From NCBI GenBank assembly GCA_037903475.1, contig JBAJFG010000439.1, positions 62,001-126,000 of the forward strand: DNA of 64,000 nucleotides. Reading direction: 5' to 3'. Shown here piece by piece: positions 59,801 through 63,689 of the stretch. The notes below the pieces were generated by a model, which was given only the letters and a program-made list of their open reading frames with translations, searched no databases and was not told the DNA's origin. Within the stretch, counting starts at the first letter, position 1. The number at the start of each line of letters is the position of its first letter. Source of the DNA: Ancylostoma caninum (lineage: Eukaryota > Nematoda > Chromadorea > Rhabditida > Ancylostomatidae). A program made the position numbers and the translations under genes.

Positions 59801-60640
59801 TGTTCAAAAGTTGAAATGTTCGAAGATCCTATGGGCCGCAAAAATTCAAATATTCGAAAATTCGGTCTGTTTGGTAATTCGAACATTTTTTCTTCGGAAT
59901 TTTGGGGTAGAACTAGCCAAATAGTGCATAAAAATTCGGTGGCTTTCAAAAATTAGAAAAAATTTCGCCGAAACTTTGTAAGTAGGGGTTGTTTGAGGTG
60001 CTGAACACGAATATCATATTCATTCTGTACCGTAACCCCATATCCGCAGCGTTACGATAGGTACACAACAGACACGATATTTCACAGGAACCTCTCAAAT
60101 TTTGCATAGAGGGGTTGTTCTAGGCGCTGATCTCGATTATCAACATTGCTTTGCATGCCACCTTCATTTTCTACCAAAATCGGGCATTTTCTCCGAATTT
60201 CTTACCGTACACCTACCGTATCCTCGCGAAATGGGATTACGGTACAAAATGAATACGATATTAGTGTTCAGCACCTCAAATAACCCTCCTATACGAAATT
60301 AAGGCAAAAAAAATTCTTTGAAAATTTAGGGGCCCTAAATGTGGAATAGTGCCGAAACTGGACTTCAGAGGTGATTGATTCGAAAGAGCATTTGAAGGTG
60401 AAATAAATCAAAACTTGAAAGCATACCAATCATGGTAATAAAGTGATCATAGACGAACAGAAAGAAAACTTTATAAAACGGACTTTCATTTCACACCTTA
60501 ACTTCTAGTGGAAATTGTTGATTGGAACTTACCAAATTCAGCAGTGCAGCAGATTTAGCGTGTGCTTCATCCAACCGATCAAGTTTTGCTGAGCGGCTGT
60601 TGAACACCAAGGACTCATGTTCGAACGGTGTTGTTCCTAC
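16284..60640 (-). CDS. dpy-22: MED12, Mediator kinase-module subunit (DPY-22 orthologue), spliced gene
   Basis: MED12 bridges the cyclin C-CDK8 kinase to core Mediator in the nucleus and activates CDK8. Exons with consistent phase can be followed along the minus strand, and their translations match MED12 in order. W-F-T-D-L-A-R-G-K-A-L-S-Q-L-A-K-K at 57.4 kb is the Med12-domain signature. L-M-L-H-W-A-V-T-S-E-R at 55.3 kb matches the LCEWAV region. S-Q-Q-P-F-L-N-L-V-L-A-C-L-K-G at 31.9 kb and L-R-A-L-L-Q-F-L-P-I-P-K at 26.2 kb match the mid and late conserved blocks. A Gln-rich C-terminus lies at 16.4-17.4 kb. The start codon exon is not identified; the first exon seen (60533-60640) begins in phase 0 after an acceptor. 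Most of the 44 kb is intron filled with transposons. The symbol follows the C. elegans name and is based on remembered family sequence. Confidence 0.92.
18911..20920 (-). CDS. dpy-22: MED12 exons: late, weakly conserved part
   Basis: An open minus-strand stretch at about 20593-20950 follows a TTTTTAG acceptor and reads P-P-S-V-S-Q-S-T-P-M-T-G-L-R-H-G-R, then W-S-W-F-Q and L-L-K-L-Y-H-L, which may correspond to the vertebrate SWGWFG...LLLYHTH block. A second exon at about 18911-19007 reads E-S-S-D-H-F-L-S-A-P-A-V-E-T-T-G-E-A-P-P-P and ends at a GTGAGT donor. Assignment to MED12 rests on position, strand and composition rather than on strong sequence match. Confidence 0.5.
21600..23070 (-). mobile_element. 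CR1-like (non-LTR) LINE, 5' truncated
   Basis: The minus-strand frame 22906-21926 (326 aa) contains G-V-P-Q-G-S-V-I-S-P-T-L-F and the catalytic F-A-D-D (22643-22654), followed by the thumb and C-terminal region of a Jockey/CR1-group reverse transcriptase. The frame continues upstream to about 23070 across one stop near 22950 (H-G-F-C-R-G-K-S-T-V-T-Q is readable). The 3' UTR ends in an (AAAT)n tail at 21609-21633. Endonuclease and N-terminal RT are missing. It sits in a MED12 intron in the sense direction. Confidence 0.85.
23071..24549. other. Intronic stretch without recognised gene
   Basis: Nothing codes convincingly. The word AAGCAACAGGGTGCG occurs near 23425 and again near 23990, so this region probably contains fragments of an unidentified repeat. 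Confidence 0.3.
24550..25715 (-). mobile_element. Penelope-like element fragment with GIY-YIG endonuclease
   Basis: Two segments share one frame and are separated by a single TAA at 25341-25343. The first (25714-25341) has the typical RT-endonuclease linker, including S-R-S-A-H-P-L-Y-M-K-A-N and I-P-L-V-L-P-H-V-N-E-Q-N. The second (to 24963) has a Cys-rich knuckle, then V-Y-L-V-T-C...K-Y-V-G-E-T-A-R-P-L-H-K-R-L-D-E-H, the GIY-YIG nuclease core with its conserved Arg. The 3' region holds CCTGACGAAGGTATTATTGT (minus strand, about 24740-24760), a word I remember as typical of Penelope 3' UTRs. The RT is truncated at about 25715. It lies in a MED12 intron in sense. Confidence 0.85.
26123..26480 (-). 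CDS. dpy-22: MED12 exons: LLPLPKQ block, joined by a GC-AG intron
   Basis: Two exons, 26333-26480 and 26123-26263, encode D-M-L-S-T-L-M-L-W-T-L (TTVLDMLSVLINGTL) and E-L-R-A-L-L-Q-F-L-P-I-P-K-N-T-I-S-V-F. The 69-bp intron between them has a GC donor (CTCAAG/GCAAGTT) and a normal TTTTAG acceptor. With that donor the first exon is 148 bp (one base plus 49 codons) and the second exactly 47 codons, so the frame closes; no GT nearby does this. Confidence 0.9.
26481..28852. other. Intronic stretch without recognised gene
   Basis: No supported coding sequence or RNA is seen. A minus-strand ORF at 27068-27442 has no recognisable motif. At 28240-28440 a GC-rich patch has inverted GGGAAC and CCCGGGAGG words and may be a small repeat. 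Confidence 0.3.
28853..29565 (+). repeat. Minisatellite-bearing dispersed repeat, diverged copy B
   Basis: It begins ACTAGACAGCACACCCGGCTTCGCTC, matching in the middle part the start of copies C, D and E, and continues with three to four diverged 115-bp units containing CCCCAG.AGACATGTC. The 3' domain is missing. It abuts the palindrome that flanks the mariner-sized element at 29605. Confidence 0.7.
29605..30860. mobile_element. Mariner-sized element with TA duplication
   Basis: The 1,256-bp element has at least 24-bp perfect terminal inverted repeats beginning CAGGGGTATCAAAAAGTTTC (29605 and, inverted, ending 30860), with TA on both sides. Size, TA target and repeats fit Tc1/mariner. No transposase is readable, although fragments of open frame (minus 30342-30103) remain; decay or a non-autonomous derivative are both possible. 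Confidence 0.75.
30915..31330 (+). repeat. Degenerate 125-bp tandem repeat, about three units
   Basis: Units share AACTTTGGCAAGTGG (31187 and 31312, 125 bp apart), a TGCTGAACACGAAA-like word and GGTTACTGTAG. The same words occur in inverted arrangement at 59988-60291, so the unit belongs to a dispersed family. Confidence 0.7.
31331..31490 (+). repeat. 3'-end fragment of the minisatellite-bearing family (copy F)
   Basis: It contains CACCAATAACCTCTGCTGTC, a diverged version of the GTAGCCTATAACCTCCGCC domain, the ATGCAAAATTT-like word, a CATACA tract and the terminal AAACTTTCACTTTTATATAT. No minisatellite units precede it. Confidence 0.65.
31635..33154 (-). CDS. dpy-22: MED12 exons: YVLRSICQQEW to LVGG blocks
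   Basis: Exons 32974-33154, 32711-32884 (58 codons), 32452-32589 (46 codons), about 32000-32070, 31778-31916 and 31635-31724 (30 codons) are read. They encode I-C-E-E-D-W-V-T-M-K, M-W-N-M-R-A-T-L-F-D-L-M-L-M-I-K-E (QWTMRQSSLELQLMIK), S-Q-Q-P-F-L-N-L-V-L-A-C-L-K-G-E-D (SQQPFLSLVLTCLKGQD) and R-L-S-L-V-G-G-I-F-K-Q (RLNLVGGMFD). The match to vertebrate MED12 is strongest here. A further small exon between 32100 and 32420 is probable but unresolved. Confidence 0.92.
33666..34084 (-). mobile_element. TTAA-flanked non-autonomous transposon, copy 1
   Basis: The 419-bp element is bounded by TTAA on both sides. Its right end in reverse reads TTAAAGGCAGCACTTACGGA and its left end TTAAATGCGGCACTCACTGA. 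The interior matches the copy at 62881-63310 in the opposite orientation. A TTAA target suggests piggyBac-type mobilisation. Confidence 0.75.
34400..35699. mobile_element. 1.3-kb element with inverted ends and GGACC-rich subterminal repeats
   Basis: The ends share CGCTCAGGCACT and TCAGCGGACG in inverted orientation (34400-34424 and 35675-35699). Next to each end are clusters of GCGGACCAGCCGCG-type repeats within about 160 bp. The AT-richer interior includes a perfect 28-bp tandem duplication (34909-34936 and 34937-34964). There is no long ORF. It resembles foldback or non-autonomous DNA transposons with subterminal transposase-binding repeats. No target duplication is apparent. Confidence 0.6.
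35706..35883 (+). repeat. Dispersed repeat, copy 1 (partner at 42160)
   Basis: It begins GCGTTCGGTGCGATCCAAT and contains CAACCGAGCTGGCCGCATCC and GACATCGCGTTTC. The same order of words appears inverted at 42160-42385. Class is unknown, and no coding is evident. Confidence 0.65.
35902..36188 (-). mobile_element. TA-flanked MITE, family 1 copy 2
   Basis: A 287-bp copy of the element at 13883-14184 in opposite orientation, with the same TAGTGGAGTCGTTTTGA ends. The left TA (35900-35901) is present; the right flank reads CA, so that duplication has mutated. Confidence 0.75.
36340..39745 (+). mobile_element. RTE-type LINE, nearly full length
   Basis: A GC-rich 5' leader (about 36340-36880) precedes a 946-codon open frame and a very short 3' end. 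After the stop at 39725 the sequence runs directly into ATCAAGGTGATCAA repeats (39723-39742), the short tandem tail expected of RTE-clade elements. It is inserted antisense in a MED12 intron. Confidence 0.85.
36885..39725 (+). CDS. RTE LINE polyprotein: AP endonuclease plus reverse transcriptase
   Basis: The uninterrupted frame encodes the protein that nicks target DNA and primes reverse transcription there. Residues 1-240 form the exonuclease-endonuclease-phosphatase domain, with L-T-E-T-R, G-D-F-N-A-K-I-G (about residues 143-150) and S-D-H-R-L-L-R-A (about 230-237). RT motifs are A-F-D-S-V-E, R-Q-G-D-T-V-S-P-K-L-F and catalytic F-A-D-D at 38904-38915 (residue 674). A C-terminal R-W-A-G-H-V-M-R block is present. 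The frame opens after a TGA at 36873-36875 and its first possible start is GTG at 36885; the ATG at 36872 is in another frame. The start is therefore either a one-base lesion or a later ATG. Everything downstream is intact, so insertion was fairly recent. Confidence 0.93.
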   Translation: MAICTFNARTLASEASIEDLMMQARKIRYDVIGLTETRRHRPLNATFDTGEELFLGTCDSRGVGGVGVLVNTNLAMNIDSFEQLTTRIGRLRLRRCGSIPALTIFVAYAPTSSYDDEEIEAFYMDLEKFYREDHTFYKVIVGDFNAKIGPRRTPEELHIGTHGLQWNEQGERLSEFIMTTKTIHGNSQFQKPTSLRWTWESPGGEYHNEIDHIIVNRRFCLTDVGVVPKFYTGSDHRLLRARFFFSRKGEKAAKFKKRAPKSVINWDLFTSLAGFWEDAVVDNIDEEYDRLVQHLCDSARRAEGSRSTKRRLSYETLELIRQRGVARAAGNYQLTSELAKRCREAIKEDLKERRAAVLAEAAEAGRSIRNARRDFANRKTKMTALRRPEGTISSSRRVMEKVIHDFYSDLFDSHVHLPQYHPREDGYVVPSVLPSEVRHAIKSVKNRTAPGPDRIRPEHLKNLPPVLITTLARLFTRYLSECKVPNQWKTSRTVLLYKKGDPQDIGNYRPICLLSVIYKLFTRVILNRIERTLDEGQPCEQAGFRKGFSTIDHIHTVTRLIEVSREYKMPLCLTFIDLKKAFDSVETEAVLKALGNQGIPTQYIKIFRELYSNFTTRISPFYDDITIDVKRGVRQGDTVSPKLFSATLEDVMRRLEWDCMGVQVDGRRLNHLRFADDIVLITPTIGEAERMLADFDDACGKIGLQLNLTKTMFMRNGWVPDAPFSLNGTTISECSSYVYLGREVNMMNDLAPELGRRKRAAWGAYKSIEDVVKKTKNTRLRAHLFNTTVLPALTYASETWALRKQDENAVNVIERSIERVMLGITRLTQVRAGIRSSTLREQSKIRDAAAYAKLSKIRWAGHVMRLNDHRWTRAVSDWTPRDVKRTTGRPPTRWSDFFTKSFKERYNALRVPRTDRIHWTTLARERDKWKDCWRPLGTSEDQRESR
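39746..40223. other. Intronic stretch without recognised gene
   Basis: Nothing codes. At 40205-40232 the words GGCACTGTA and TACAGTGCC face each other across nine bases, apparently the remnant end of another copy of the foldback element that follows. Confidence 0.35.
40224..40390. mobile_element. Foldback MITE, family 2 copy 1
   Basis: The 167-bp element folds almost completely. Arms of about 70 bp begin TACAGTGCCGTA and contain ATCCGCCTCGTCCTCAAG and CCGCCTGAGATCACACG. A near-identical copy is at 60904-61067. Flanking TA fits a Tc1/mariner-type target but is not proven. Confidence 0.8.
40436..40520 (+). repeat. 85-bp target site duplication, left copy (empty site)
   Basis: Positions 40436-40520 recur at 40972-41236 identically except that the second copy carries a 178-bp MITE plus a TA. 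Removing those 180 bp leaves exactly 85 bp. The two copies bracket the CR1-like fragment 40521-40971. Confidence 0.85.
40521..40971 (-). mobile_element. CR1-like LINE 3' fragment
   Basis: A minus-strand open stretch encodes N-L-E-T-L-Q-K-R-R-E-R-N-D-L-I-M-V-H-K-I and S-N-T-R-G-S-K, homologous to the C-terminus of the CR1-like protein at 21926-22906 (L-E-T-L-A-N-R-R-R-K-Q-D-L-I-M-A-Y-K). The end is an A/T-rich AAAT/AAAAT tail near 40521-40540. Only the last ~450 bp were inserted, a typical 5' truncation. Exact 85-bp direct repeats flank it. Confidence 0.85.
40972..41236 (+). repeat. 85-bp target site duplication, right copy (filled site)
   Basis: This is the second copy of the 85-bp duplication, interrupted by the TA-flanked MITE at 41025-41202. 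The outer 53 and 32 bases match the left copy. Confidence 0.85.
41025..41202. mobile_element. TA-inserted MITE, family 3
   Basis: The 178-bp element has 28-bp terminal inverted repeats beginning CAGTCCTTGTCGAAAAGATA. TA lies on both sides. Because the uninterrupted duplicate at 40436-40520 shows the sequence before insertion, the TA duplication and both boundaries are confirmed. Confidence 0.9.
41237..43978. other. Intronic stretch, mostly unrecognised
   Basis: No supported exon is seen apart from possible MED12 sequence near 43700-43900, where a minus-strand frame (L-R-L-L-K-F-L-L-W-A-H-A-E) lacks clear splice support. It contains the inverted partner (about 42160-42385) of the dispersed repeat at 35706. 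Confidence 0.35.
42160..42400 (-). repeat. Dispersed repeat, copy 2
   Basis: Read on the minus strand it begins GCGTTCGGTGCGATCCAGTT and shares with copy 1 the words AGAGATATGCTCCAG, CAACCGAGCTGGCCGCATCC and GACATCGCGTTTC. It extends further at its 3' side than copy 1. Confidence 0.65.
43979..44210 (-). CDS. dpy-22: MED12 exons after the 6.8-kb repeat-filled intron
   Basis: Two short exons, about 44144-44210 and 43979-44065, encode S-E-D-Q-T-S-S-E-V-C-R-R and M-D-N-V-L-F-P-M-L-S-N-I-C-I-L-M-D, corresponding to the SSCDRHLL...IVDGAVFAVLKAVFVLGD region. Acceptors (CTATGTAG, GATCGTTTAG) and donors are present, but the phase between the two exons does not close exactly with the sites chosen, so one boundary is probably a few bases off. 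Confidence 0.75.
44584..45728 (+). repeat. Minisatellite-bearing dispersed repeat, copy C (complete)
   Basis: The full layout is: start ACTAGCTGCCGTACCCGGCT with an ACCCG...CGGGT hairpin, a unique region to about 44770, about six 113-117-bp units, the 3' domain GTAGCCTATAACCTCCGCC, a CATACA/CACATA microsatellite and the end AAACTTTCACTTTTATGTAT followed by ACAGAT. No protein is encoded. Its autonomous class is unknown; the hairpin start and microsatellite end recall families widespread in invertebrates. Confidence 0.8.
46560..46856 (+). repeat. CATA and ATTAC microsatellite
   Basis: Perfect CATA repeats run to about 46645, then about 27 units of the pentamer ACATT/ATTAC to about 46780, then CATA again. 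It is the expanded microsatellite tail of copy D. Confidence 0.9.
46857..47129 (+). mobile_element. hAT-like MITE, family 4 copy 1
   Basis: The 273-bp element has 15-bp inverted ends CAGTGGCGGACGCAG and an 8-bp flank ATACATAC on both sides; because the target is itself a CATA repeat the duplication is consistent but not proof. Just inside the left end are long runs of G and then C. The centre is a TTATTATT-rich block. Confidence 0.8.
47138..50165 (-). mobile_element. RTE-type LINE, second copy
   Basis: This minus-strand LINE has a 5' leader at about 49965-50165, a 904-codon frame and a 3' end of ATCAAAGTATCAAAGT direct units (plus-strand 47145-47165), the same kind of tail as the 36.3-kb element. 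It is inserted in the CATA tract of copy D, in sense with MED12. Confidence 0.85.
47175..49889 (-). CDS. RTE LINE polyprotein: AP endonuclease plus reverse transcriptase
   Basis: The uninterrupted frame has an endonuclease domain with C-L-Q-E-T-K, G-D-F-N-A-L-V-G and S-D-H-R-L-L-R-A. RT motifs are A-F-D-S-V-E, R-Q-G-D-T-I-S-P-K-L-F and F-A-D-D-V-V-L-V (catalytic box at 47847-47858, residue 678), followed by R-W-A-G-H-V-M-R. The first in-frame initiator is TTG at 49889. The plausible ATG at 49961-49963 (M-P-L-P-R-T-E-E-E-R-D) runs in a frame offset by one indel, so, as in the other RTE copy, the extreme N-terminus is disrupted or differently initiated. It is about 30-40% like the 36.9-kb protein by eye, so it belongs to a different RTE family. 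Confidence 0.93.
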   Translation of the reverse strand: MDICTYNCRSAASDADLRTLLHISKRLRYDVICLQETKTKTPYARRMESGELIIMGQKIDAKNVGGGVGFLIHPRVQPSIHSHEILSPRIAVLRLRTTKKATITIVNCYAPNSVASEEDKDNFYSELEAVVKKEKSYYKYICGDFNALVGNGSDGNWRLGRHGNEARNDNGFRLLDLMSCCNLFHGNSIFEKPQHRRWTWESPNGQTHSELDHILTNRIWSLIDTSVVPSFDTGSDHRLLRAKIRLSDRIFKRDTHRGPPIRSPEYDESELQKAMNAYNWRKEEDPTEDYEELAKGLIFCAKAAMMNYKQRGERLNPKAKQLLRRRGEVKRDQAATHLEKVVINKACRAAMKESLREHRKNKLLSTAAQRKSLKRCRRELSDYSAVTTCLKDKQGIPKTTRTDMERIVTDFYTNLYRSTTVVPRRPSPTEEKPPPILVSEVRIAIQSLRKGTAPGPDGITADLLRVGGYTMHKLLADHFTSYLEAGIIPDQWKSSKTVLIFKKGDKEDIENYRPIALLSIPYKLFTKIILNRLETTLDEYQPIEQAGFRKGFCCMDHIHTIVQLIERCREYTMPLILTFVDYRKAFDSVETNAVLNALIHAGVDPAYVNILEQCNVGTTTTIQLFDKKLRIPIGKGVRQGDTISPKLFTSALQYAMSRLNWEDKGITIDGKKLSNLRFADDVVLVSNNTSEMNQLLNELNEVSKSIGLEMNMKKTQMMANQWCDNGIVQLDGIILRKVDSYVYLGREVNMTNDLTGEIGRRRKAAWAAMDTIRETTSQIRDSKLRAYLFDSTVLSALCYATETWTDDRNISLAMRTTHRALERCLLGTNRWKQWKCGLSSKDLRKELKIKDLTDYMASAKHRWAGHVMRRTDDRWSTRSTLWTPLNVKRPLGRPFTHTEKTTQH
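50242..50518 (-). mobile_element. hAT-like MITE, family 4 copy 2
   Basis: The 277-bp copy is inverted relative to the copy at 46857. Ends are CAGTGGCGGACGCAG and its complement, with ATATATAT on both sides within a TA repeat. The internal G/C run differs in length and contains GCGCGCC. Confidence 0.8.
50533..50813 (-). mobile_element. hAT-like MITE, family 4 copy 3
   Basis: The 281-bp copy is in the same orientation as copy 2, 14 bp away across a TA repeat, and nearly identical to it outside the G/C run. Confidence 0.8.
50990..53250 (-). CDS. dpy-22: MED12 exons: central helical region
   Basis: Likely exons are about 53130-53233, then 52854-53038, 52617-52780, 52395-52509, 52202-52314, about 51700-51790, 51396-51473, 51182-51344 and about 50995-51090. 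Matching blocks include G-Y-V-F-V-A-Y-I-C-R-H-W (CLCIVAVLRHY), W-G-R-T-I-A-A-F-V-Y-H (RCILAYLYDLY), A-A-I-K-A-L-C-C-T-S (LKALCCSS), and C-E-P-G-V-C-L-T-L-L-I-L (SEPGARLTCRILL). Junctions of the first, sixth and last exons are not settled: phases do not close with the splice sites I could see. A long repeat-filled intron follows (about 44.2-51.0 kb). Confidence 0.85.
53402..56355 (-). CDS. dpy-22: MED12 exons: LCEWAV-like region and following acidic linker
   Basis: Exons read are 56220-56355, 56063-56168, 55898-56008, 55444-55582, 55293-55365, 55053-55240, 54868-54982, 53760-53885, 53599-53706 and 53402-53529. They encode in order C-S-A-L-R-P-I-I-H-V-L (CPQHRP block), G-S-P-L-D-L-L-P, W-S-F-N-Q-K-E, L-M-L-H-W-A-V-T-S-E-R-E-G-S-H-R-A-I (LCEWAV block), F-I-E-L-S-R-F-K-L-F-V-H-D, and N-Q-R-A-L-V-L-Y-G-M-D-D-A-R. 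All splice phases agree except that the exon after 53402 is not resolved. Introns are mostly 50-250 bp, typical of nematodes. No repeat insertion was noticed in this block. Confidence 0.93.
56527..60640 (-). CDS. dpy-22: MED12 exons: N-terminal Med12 domain
   Basis: Seven exons read with matching phases: 60533-60640, 59479-59559, 57376-57509, 57169-57275, 56945-57078, 56719-56822 and 56527-56658. The third holds W-F-T-D-L-A-R-G-K-A-L-S-Q-L-A-K-K-V-P, nearly the vertebrate sequence. In vertebrate MED12 this N-terminal part contacts cyclin C-CDK8 and activates the kinase. The 56719 exon has E-R-Q-D-F-L-N-E-L, the equivalent of the DRHEFL block. Exon lengths and phases (for example 134 bp ending in phase 2, then 107 bp beginning with one base) close the frame at every junction, which is the main support. 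An intron of about 1.9 kb (57510-59478) carries the 58883-59425 palindrome. No KRPRLGPPD-like N-terminal exon was found to the right. Confidence 0.93.
58883..59425. mobile_element. Large foldback element with arms of about 260 bp
   Basis: The left arm (58883-59140) and right arm (59155-59425) are imperfect inverted copies. Shared words include CAGCCGGCGGGAAACCTCGT, CAGCGTACGT, ATGCACAATCGGCA and GCCGTTGCTTGTCT. The arms nearly meet, leaving about 15 bp of loop. No ORF and no clear target duplication are seen. It lies in the MED12 intron 57510-59478. Confidence 0.8.
59988..60291. repeat. Inverted repeat related to the 31-kb tandem repeat
   Basis: About 55 bp at 59988-60042 (GTTGTTTGAGGTGCTGAACA) recur inverted at about 60232-60291. 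The words match the 125-bp units at 30915-31330. It lies in a MED12 intron. Confidence 0.7.
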
Positions 60641-60903
60641 CTAGAAAAAGAGAGATTCGCAACAGCAGTAATACAGAAGCCAAACCTCTCTTCGAATAAA
60701 CGTCTTCCATGCGCTAGGTAGAGTTTCTGACGTAATTTAATAATCATATTACATAAAATTACATAATCATAATTGAACAAGAACTCTTGCTTCAATATTT
60801 CGATTTCAATCATAATAGATTGTACTGTCTTTTTCACGAATCTTGCCACTTGGCCGCCTGCCAAGATGAGGTGAGTCTCGCCACGTTATTATAAGCGAGA
60901 TAT

Positions 60904-61067
60904 AGTGCCGTAGATCCGCCTCGTCCTCAAGGCGCACCGCCTGAGATCACACGTGGCGTCCTGCTGGCAGCGTTCCCGCAGCCAACCGGCTGAGTATCGA
61001 TCGCCAGCAGGACGCCACGTGTGATCTCAGGCGGTGCGCCTTGAGGACGAGGCGGATCTACGACACT
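60904..61067. mobile_element. Foldback MITE, family 2 copy 2
   Basis: The 164-bp copy of the element at 40224-40390 has the AGTGCCGTAGATCCGCCTCG arm and its complement around a short loop (CAGCCAACCGGCTGAGTATC). The arms are almost perfect, more so than in copy 1. Confidence 0.8.
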
Positions 61068-62880
61068 GAATATGTTTTGGCGCGCTTCCAGCTATCGGTC
61101 GTCGAAGGGAAGACGAGGCTGCATATGCTATAGTCCCACAGCGCTCTCACTCACTGAATACGGTTAAAAATCATATCTTTTGGTTTTTATAAATGAGTTG
61201 CACTCAGACATGATCTAACTGGATTATTTAAAGTTCTAACGACATTGGATGGAGTTCTACAGCTAGCTGCACAAAAAGAAGTGTATGCAAGGGAAAGAGA
61301 TTATGTTATCGAAAGAACCAAAGCGGCGTATAATTACGGAAACTTGCAGCTTTTGATCCACAATGGTCGGTTTACGACAGTGCATATAATATATAGTCTA
61401 TTTCAAAAGCGGCGATAGTTTAGTGTCTCCGTACGGCTCGACTTTCTGTTCTGTCTGTTGGGTAACTACACGCATTACCACGTTCGTTATTTCTCTACAG
61501 GGTGTTTTTCCGGGAGTCAAATCGGTGCAATTGCGGACCCAGTGCAAAGGCTACGTGCGAATTGCTCGAACCTCCGCTTTCACGTGGTCTTTCGACTGAG
61601 AATTTGATCTATTGGAATGGATCAGATCGTGCGCGATGTTTACTCCCGAAAAAACACACTGTAATTTCTCTTCGACTATCGTCCCTTGTGAATTACACAT
61701 AGTGGAACTTTGCAGATAACTTCTACTGATAGCTCGTGTAGCTACTATATTTGAAGGATAGCAATCATTCACGTCAAAATAGCATGGAGAGTGGTACCAG
61801 TAACTGTTCTCAATAACAACTATGAATACACAGTAAGCTTCAATGACGGTGCTTTCACGGATATAGAAAGCACGAAGCACTAGAATAGCCGCCATAGTGG
61901 CAAACCAGGAATATTTTCATAGTTTTTCATCATGTTTGATAACGACTACAAAGAAAACCCCCTCCCCCCACCCCACAATTTCTCGTCACGGCGAGAACTC
62001 GAGCGCGAGCGGCGCGGTCGCTCTCCAGTTCCCAATGCTTCCCGAGTCCGCGAAAAAAGCACCGTCATCGATACTTACAGTAAATGGAGGGTTACAAAGA
62101 GGTTTAGACTTCCTCATGAATGTGTGATTAAAACGTGCCCTCAACTGAAAAAAAAAACAACCTATGATTAGGAAGGACCGATGGGATGCGTGCGGTGCGA
62201 CGGAGTTGATAGAGAGCACGTCCAGTCAACAGACACACATTCTCGCCTGCTGCATCATCCCAAACGACTCAGTTCGAATATAAGTACAAACTTTCAGGAA
62301 TATGATTATTCATGCAGCACAAACTGCGGCATGAGGGCTTCAGCCGTATGGACAACAAAAAGTGTCCAACGGTGCCGTTCCGCACTTGTTTTTCGTGTTT
62401 AGACATACAAGATATATATATATATATATATATAATGGTGTCCAACGATTAAATGGACGTGTATAACCACGATAGAGCATGTTATCCCTGCTGTTTGCAA
62501 GTAATGCCTAACTTATTCACGTTTTTATTGTATCCCTAAGTTATTTACATAATGCAACAGAGTTGTAGTTGCTGTACAACAATGAAATATATGTAGTTAC
62601 GCATATCACATTATGAAGAGAAGGTCATTAAGATAGTGCACAGGCATAACATGAACGGAACTTCAAAATTCCACTAGGTTTGTATAACTACGTTGATGTT
62701 TCATTGCGGTTACCATACTTAGGGCCCAATAAAGCCTTGGCTATCGACTTATTCGAAATTCGAAGGCTTGGATGTTCGAAAAAGTGGTAGCAATGGAATC
62801 CTTTAGCAATGATAAGTCAGAGTTTAGGTCTCTTTCTTTCTTGTACATTTGAATTTTCGCATCCAGTCCTGCACGAATAA
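61068..62880. other. No confident gene; possible plus-strand exon at 61932
   Basis: A plus-strand ATG frame 61932-62171 (79 codons) has a charged segment R-R-E-L-E-R-E-R-R-G-R-S-P, reminiscent of SR-type proteins, but nothing around it confirms a gene. The MED12 first exon was searched for here without success. A TA repeat lies at about 62413-62433. Confidence 0.25.
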
Positions 62881-63310
62881 TTAAAGGCAGCACTCACGGA
62901 AATTTTCACTTCTGAAATGAGTCGCTTACCAGGAAGCCGGCAGCTGGACAATCGCAACGGTAAGTTGAACACCTTGAAAGGCCGCCTACCTGCGAAGATA
63001 CTGCCGTGGACACATCTGCCGCTCTGGACATTAAGGTTCCGTCGCGGCAACTAACGCATTTGACAGGGTGTGTGCATGTGGTTCAGCGGGGGCGTGTCTA
63101 TGAAATTCGTACCATTTGCAGGGTTCCGTGCCGGGACCCATCACGGAACACTCGTCCGCGCCGTGGACACATATGAAATACCGCCATCTTTTTCTGTGTT
63201 TTTCGCGTGTTTCACGCCATGTCATCGTTGTCAATGAGTTCATCGTCCCTAAAAACCCGGATATACCGCGAAATCTTCAACACAAAAATTTCCGTGTGTG
63301 CTGTCTTTAA
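62881..63310 (+). mobile_element. TTAA-flanked non-autonomous transposon, copy 2
   Basis: The 430-bp element has TTAA at both ends. Ends read AAGGCAGCACTCACGGAAAT and, inverted, AAGACAGCACACACGGAAAT. The interior matches 33666-34084 reversed, with an added region around 62990-63110. Confidence 0.8.
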
Positions 63311-63689
63311 GTAAATTGAGGTGAAAAGGGAGTTGGGGGGGGGGGGGGGTATAAGTCAATGATATGACCTGTCCTGCACGTACAGACCAGTTTGCATTTC
63401 AGGTAACTACTGCACATTAAGAAAGCTAATAAGTCTGTGGTGGCTAACTAGGCGGTTGGGTGGCGCCTGTGATTTCGGGAGGCGGGGTGGCTCCCTTTTC
63501 GTGTGTTGAACACGGGTTGGTCCGGATCTTTATTCGTCCGACCTGCACCTGGTGGTGCAATGGTAGAATGCTAACATAAAAGGGGCGTGGTAAGACATAG
63601 TACATGAAGTATGTGGGCGAGGCCCATAAACATATCAGTTAGGTCATGAATAATGGCCCTCATCTGGGCAATACAGAACTGTATAAGAT

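Noticed and set aside
61932..62171. Plus-strand ORF with Arg/Glu-rich segment as a gene
   Set aside because: Too short, with no partner exon or recognised domain; kept only as a note.
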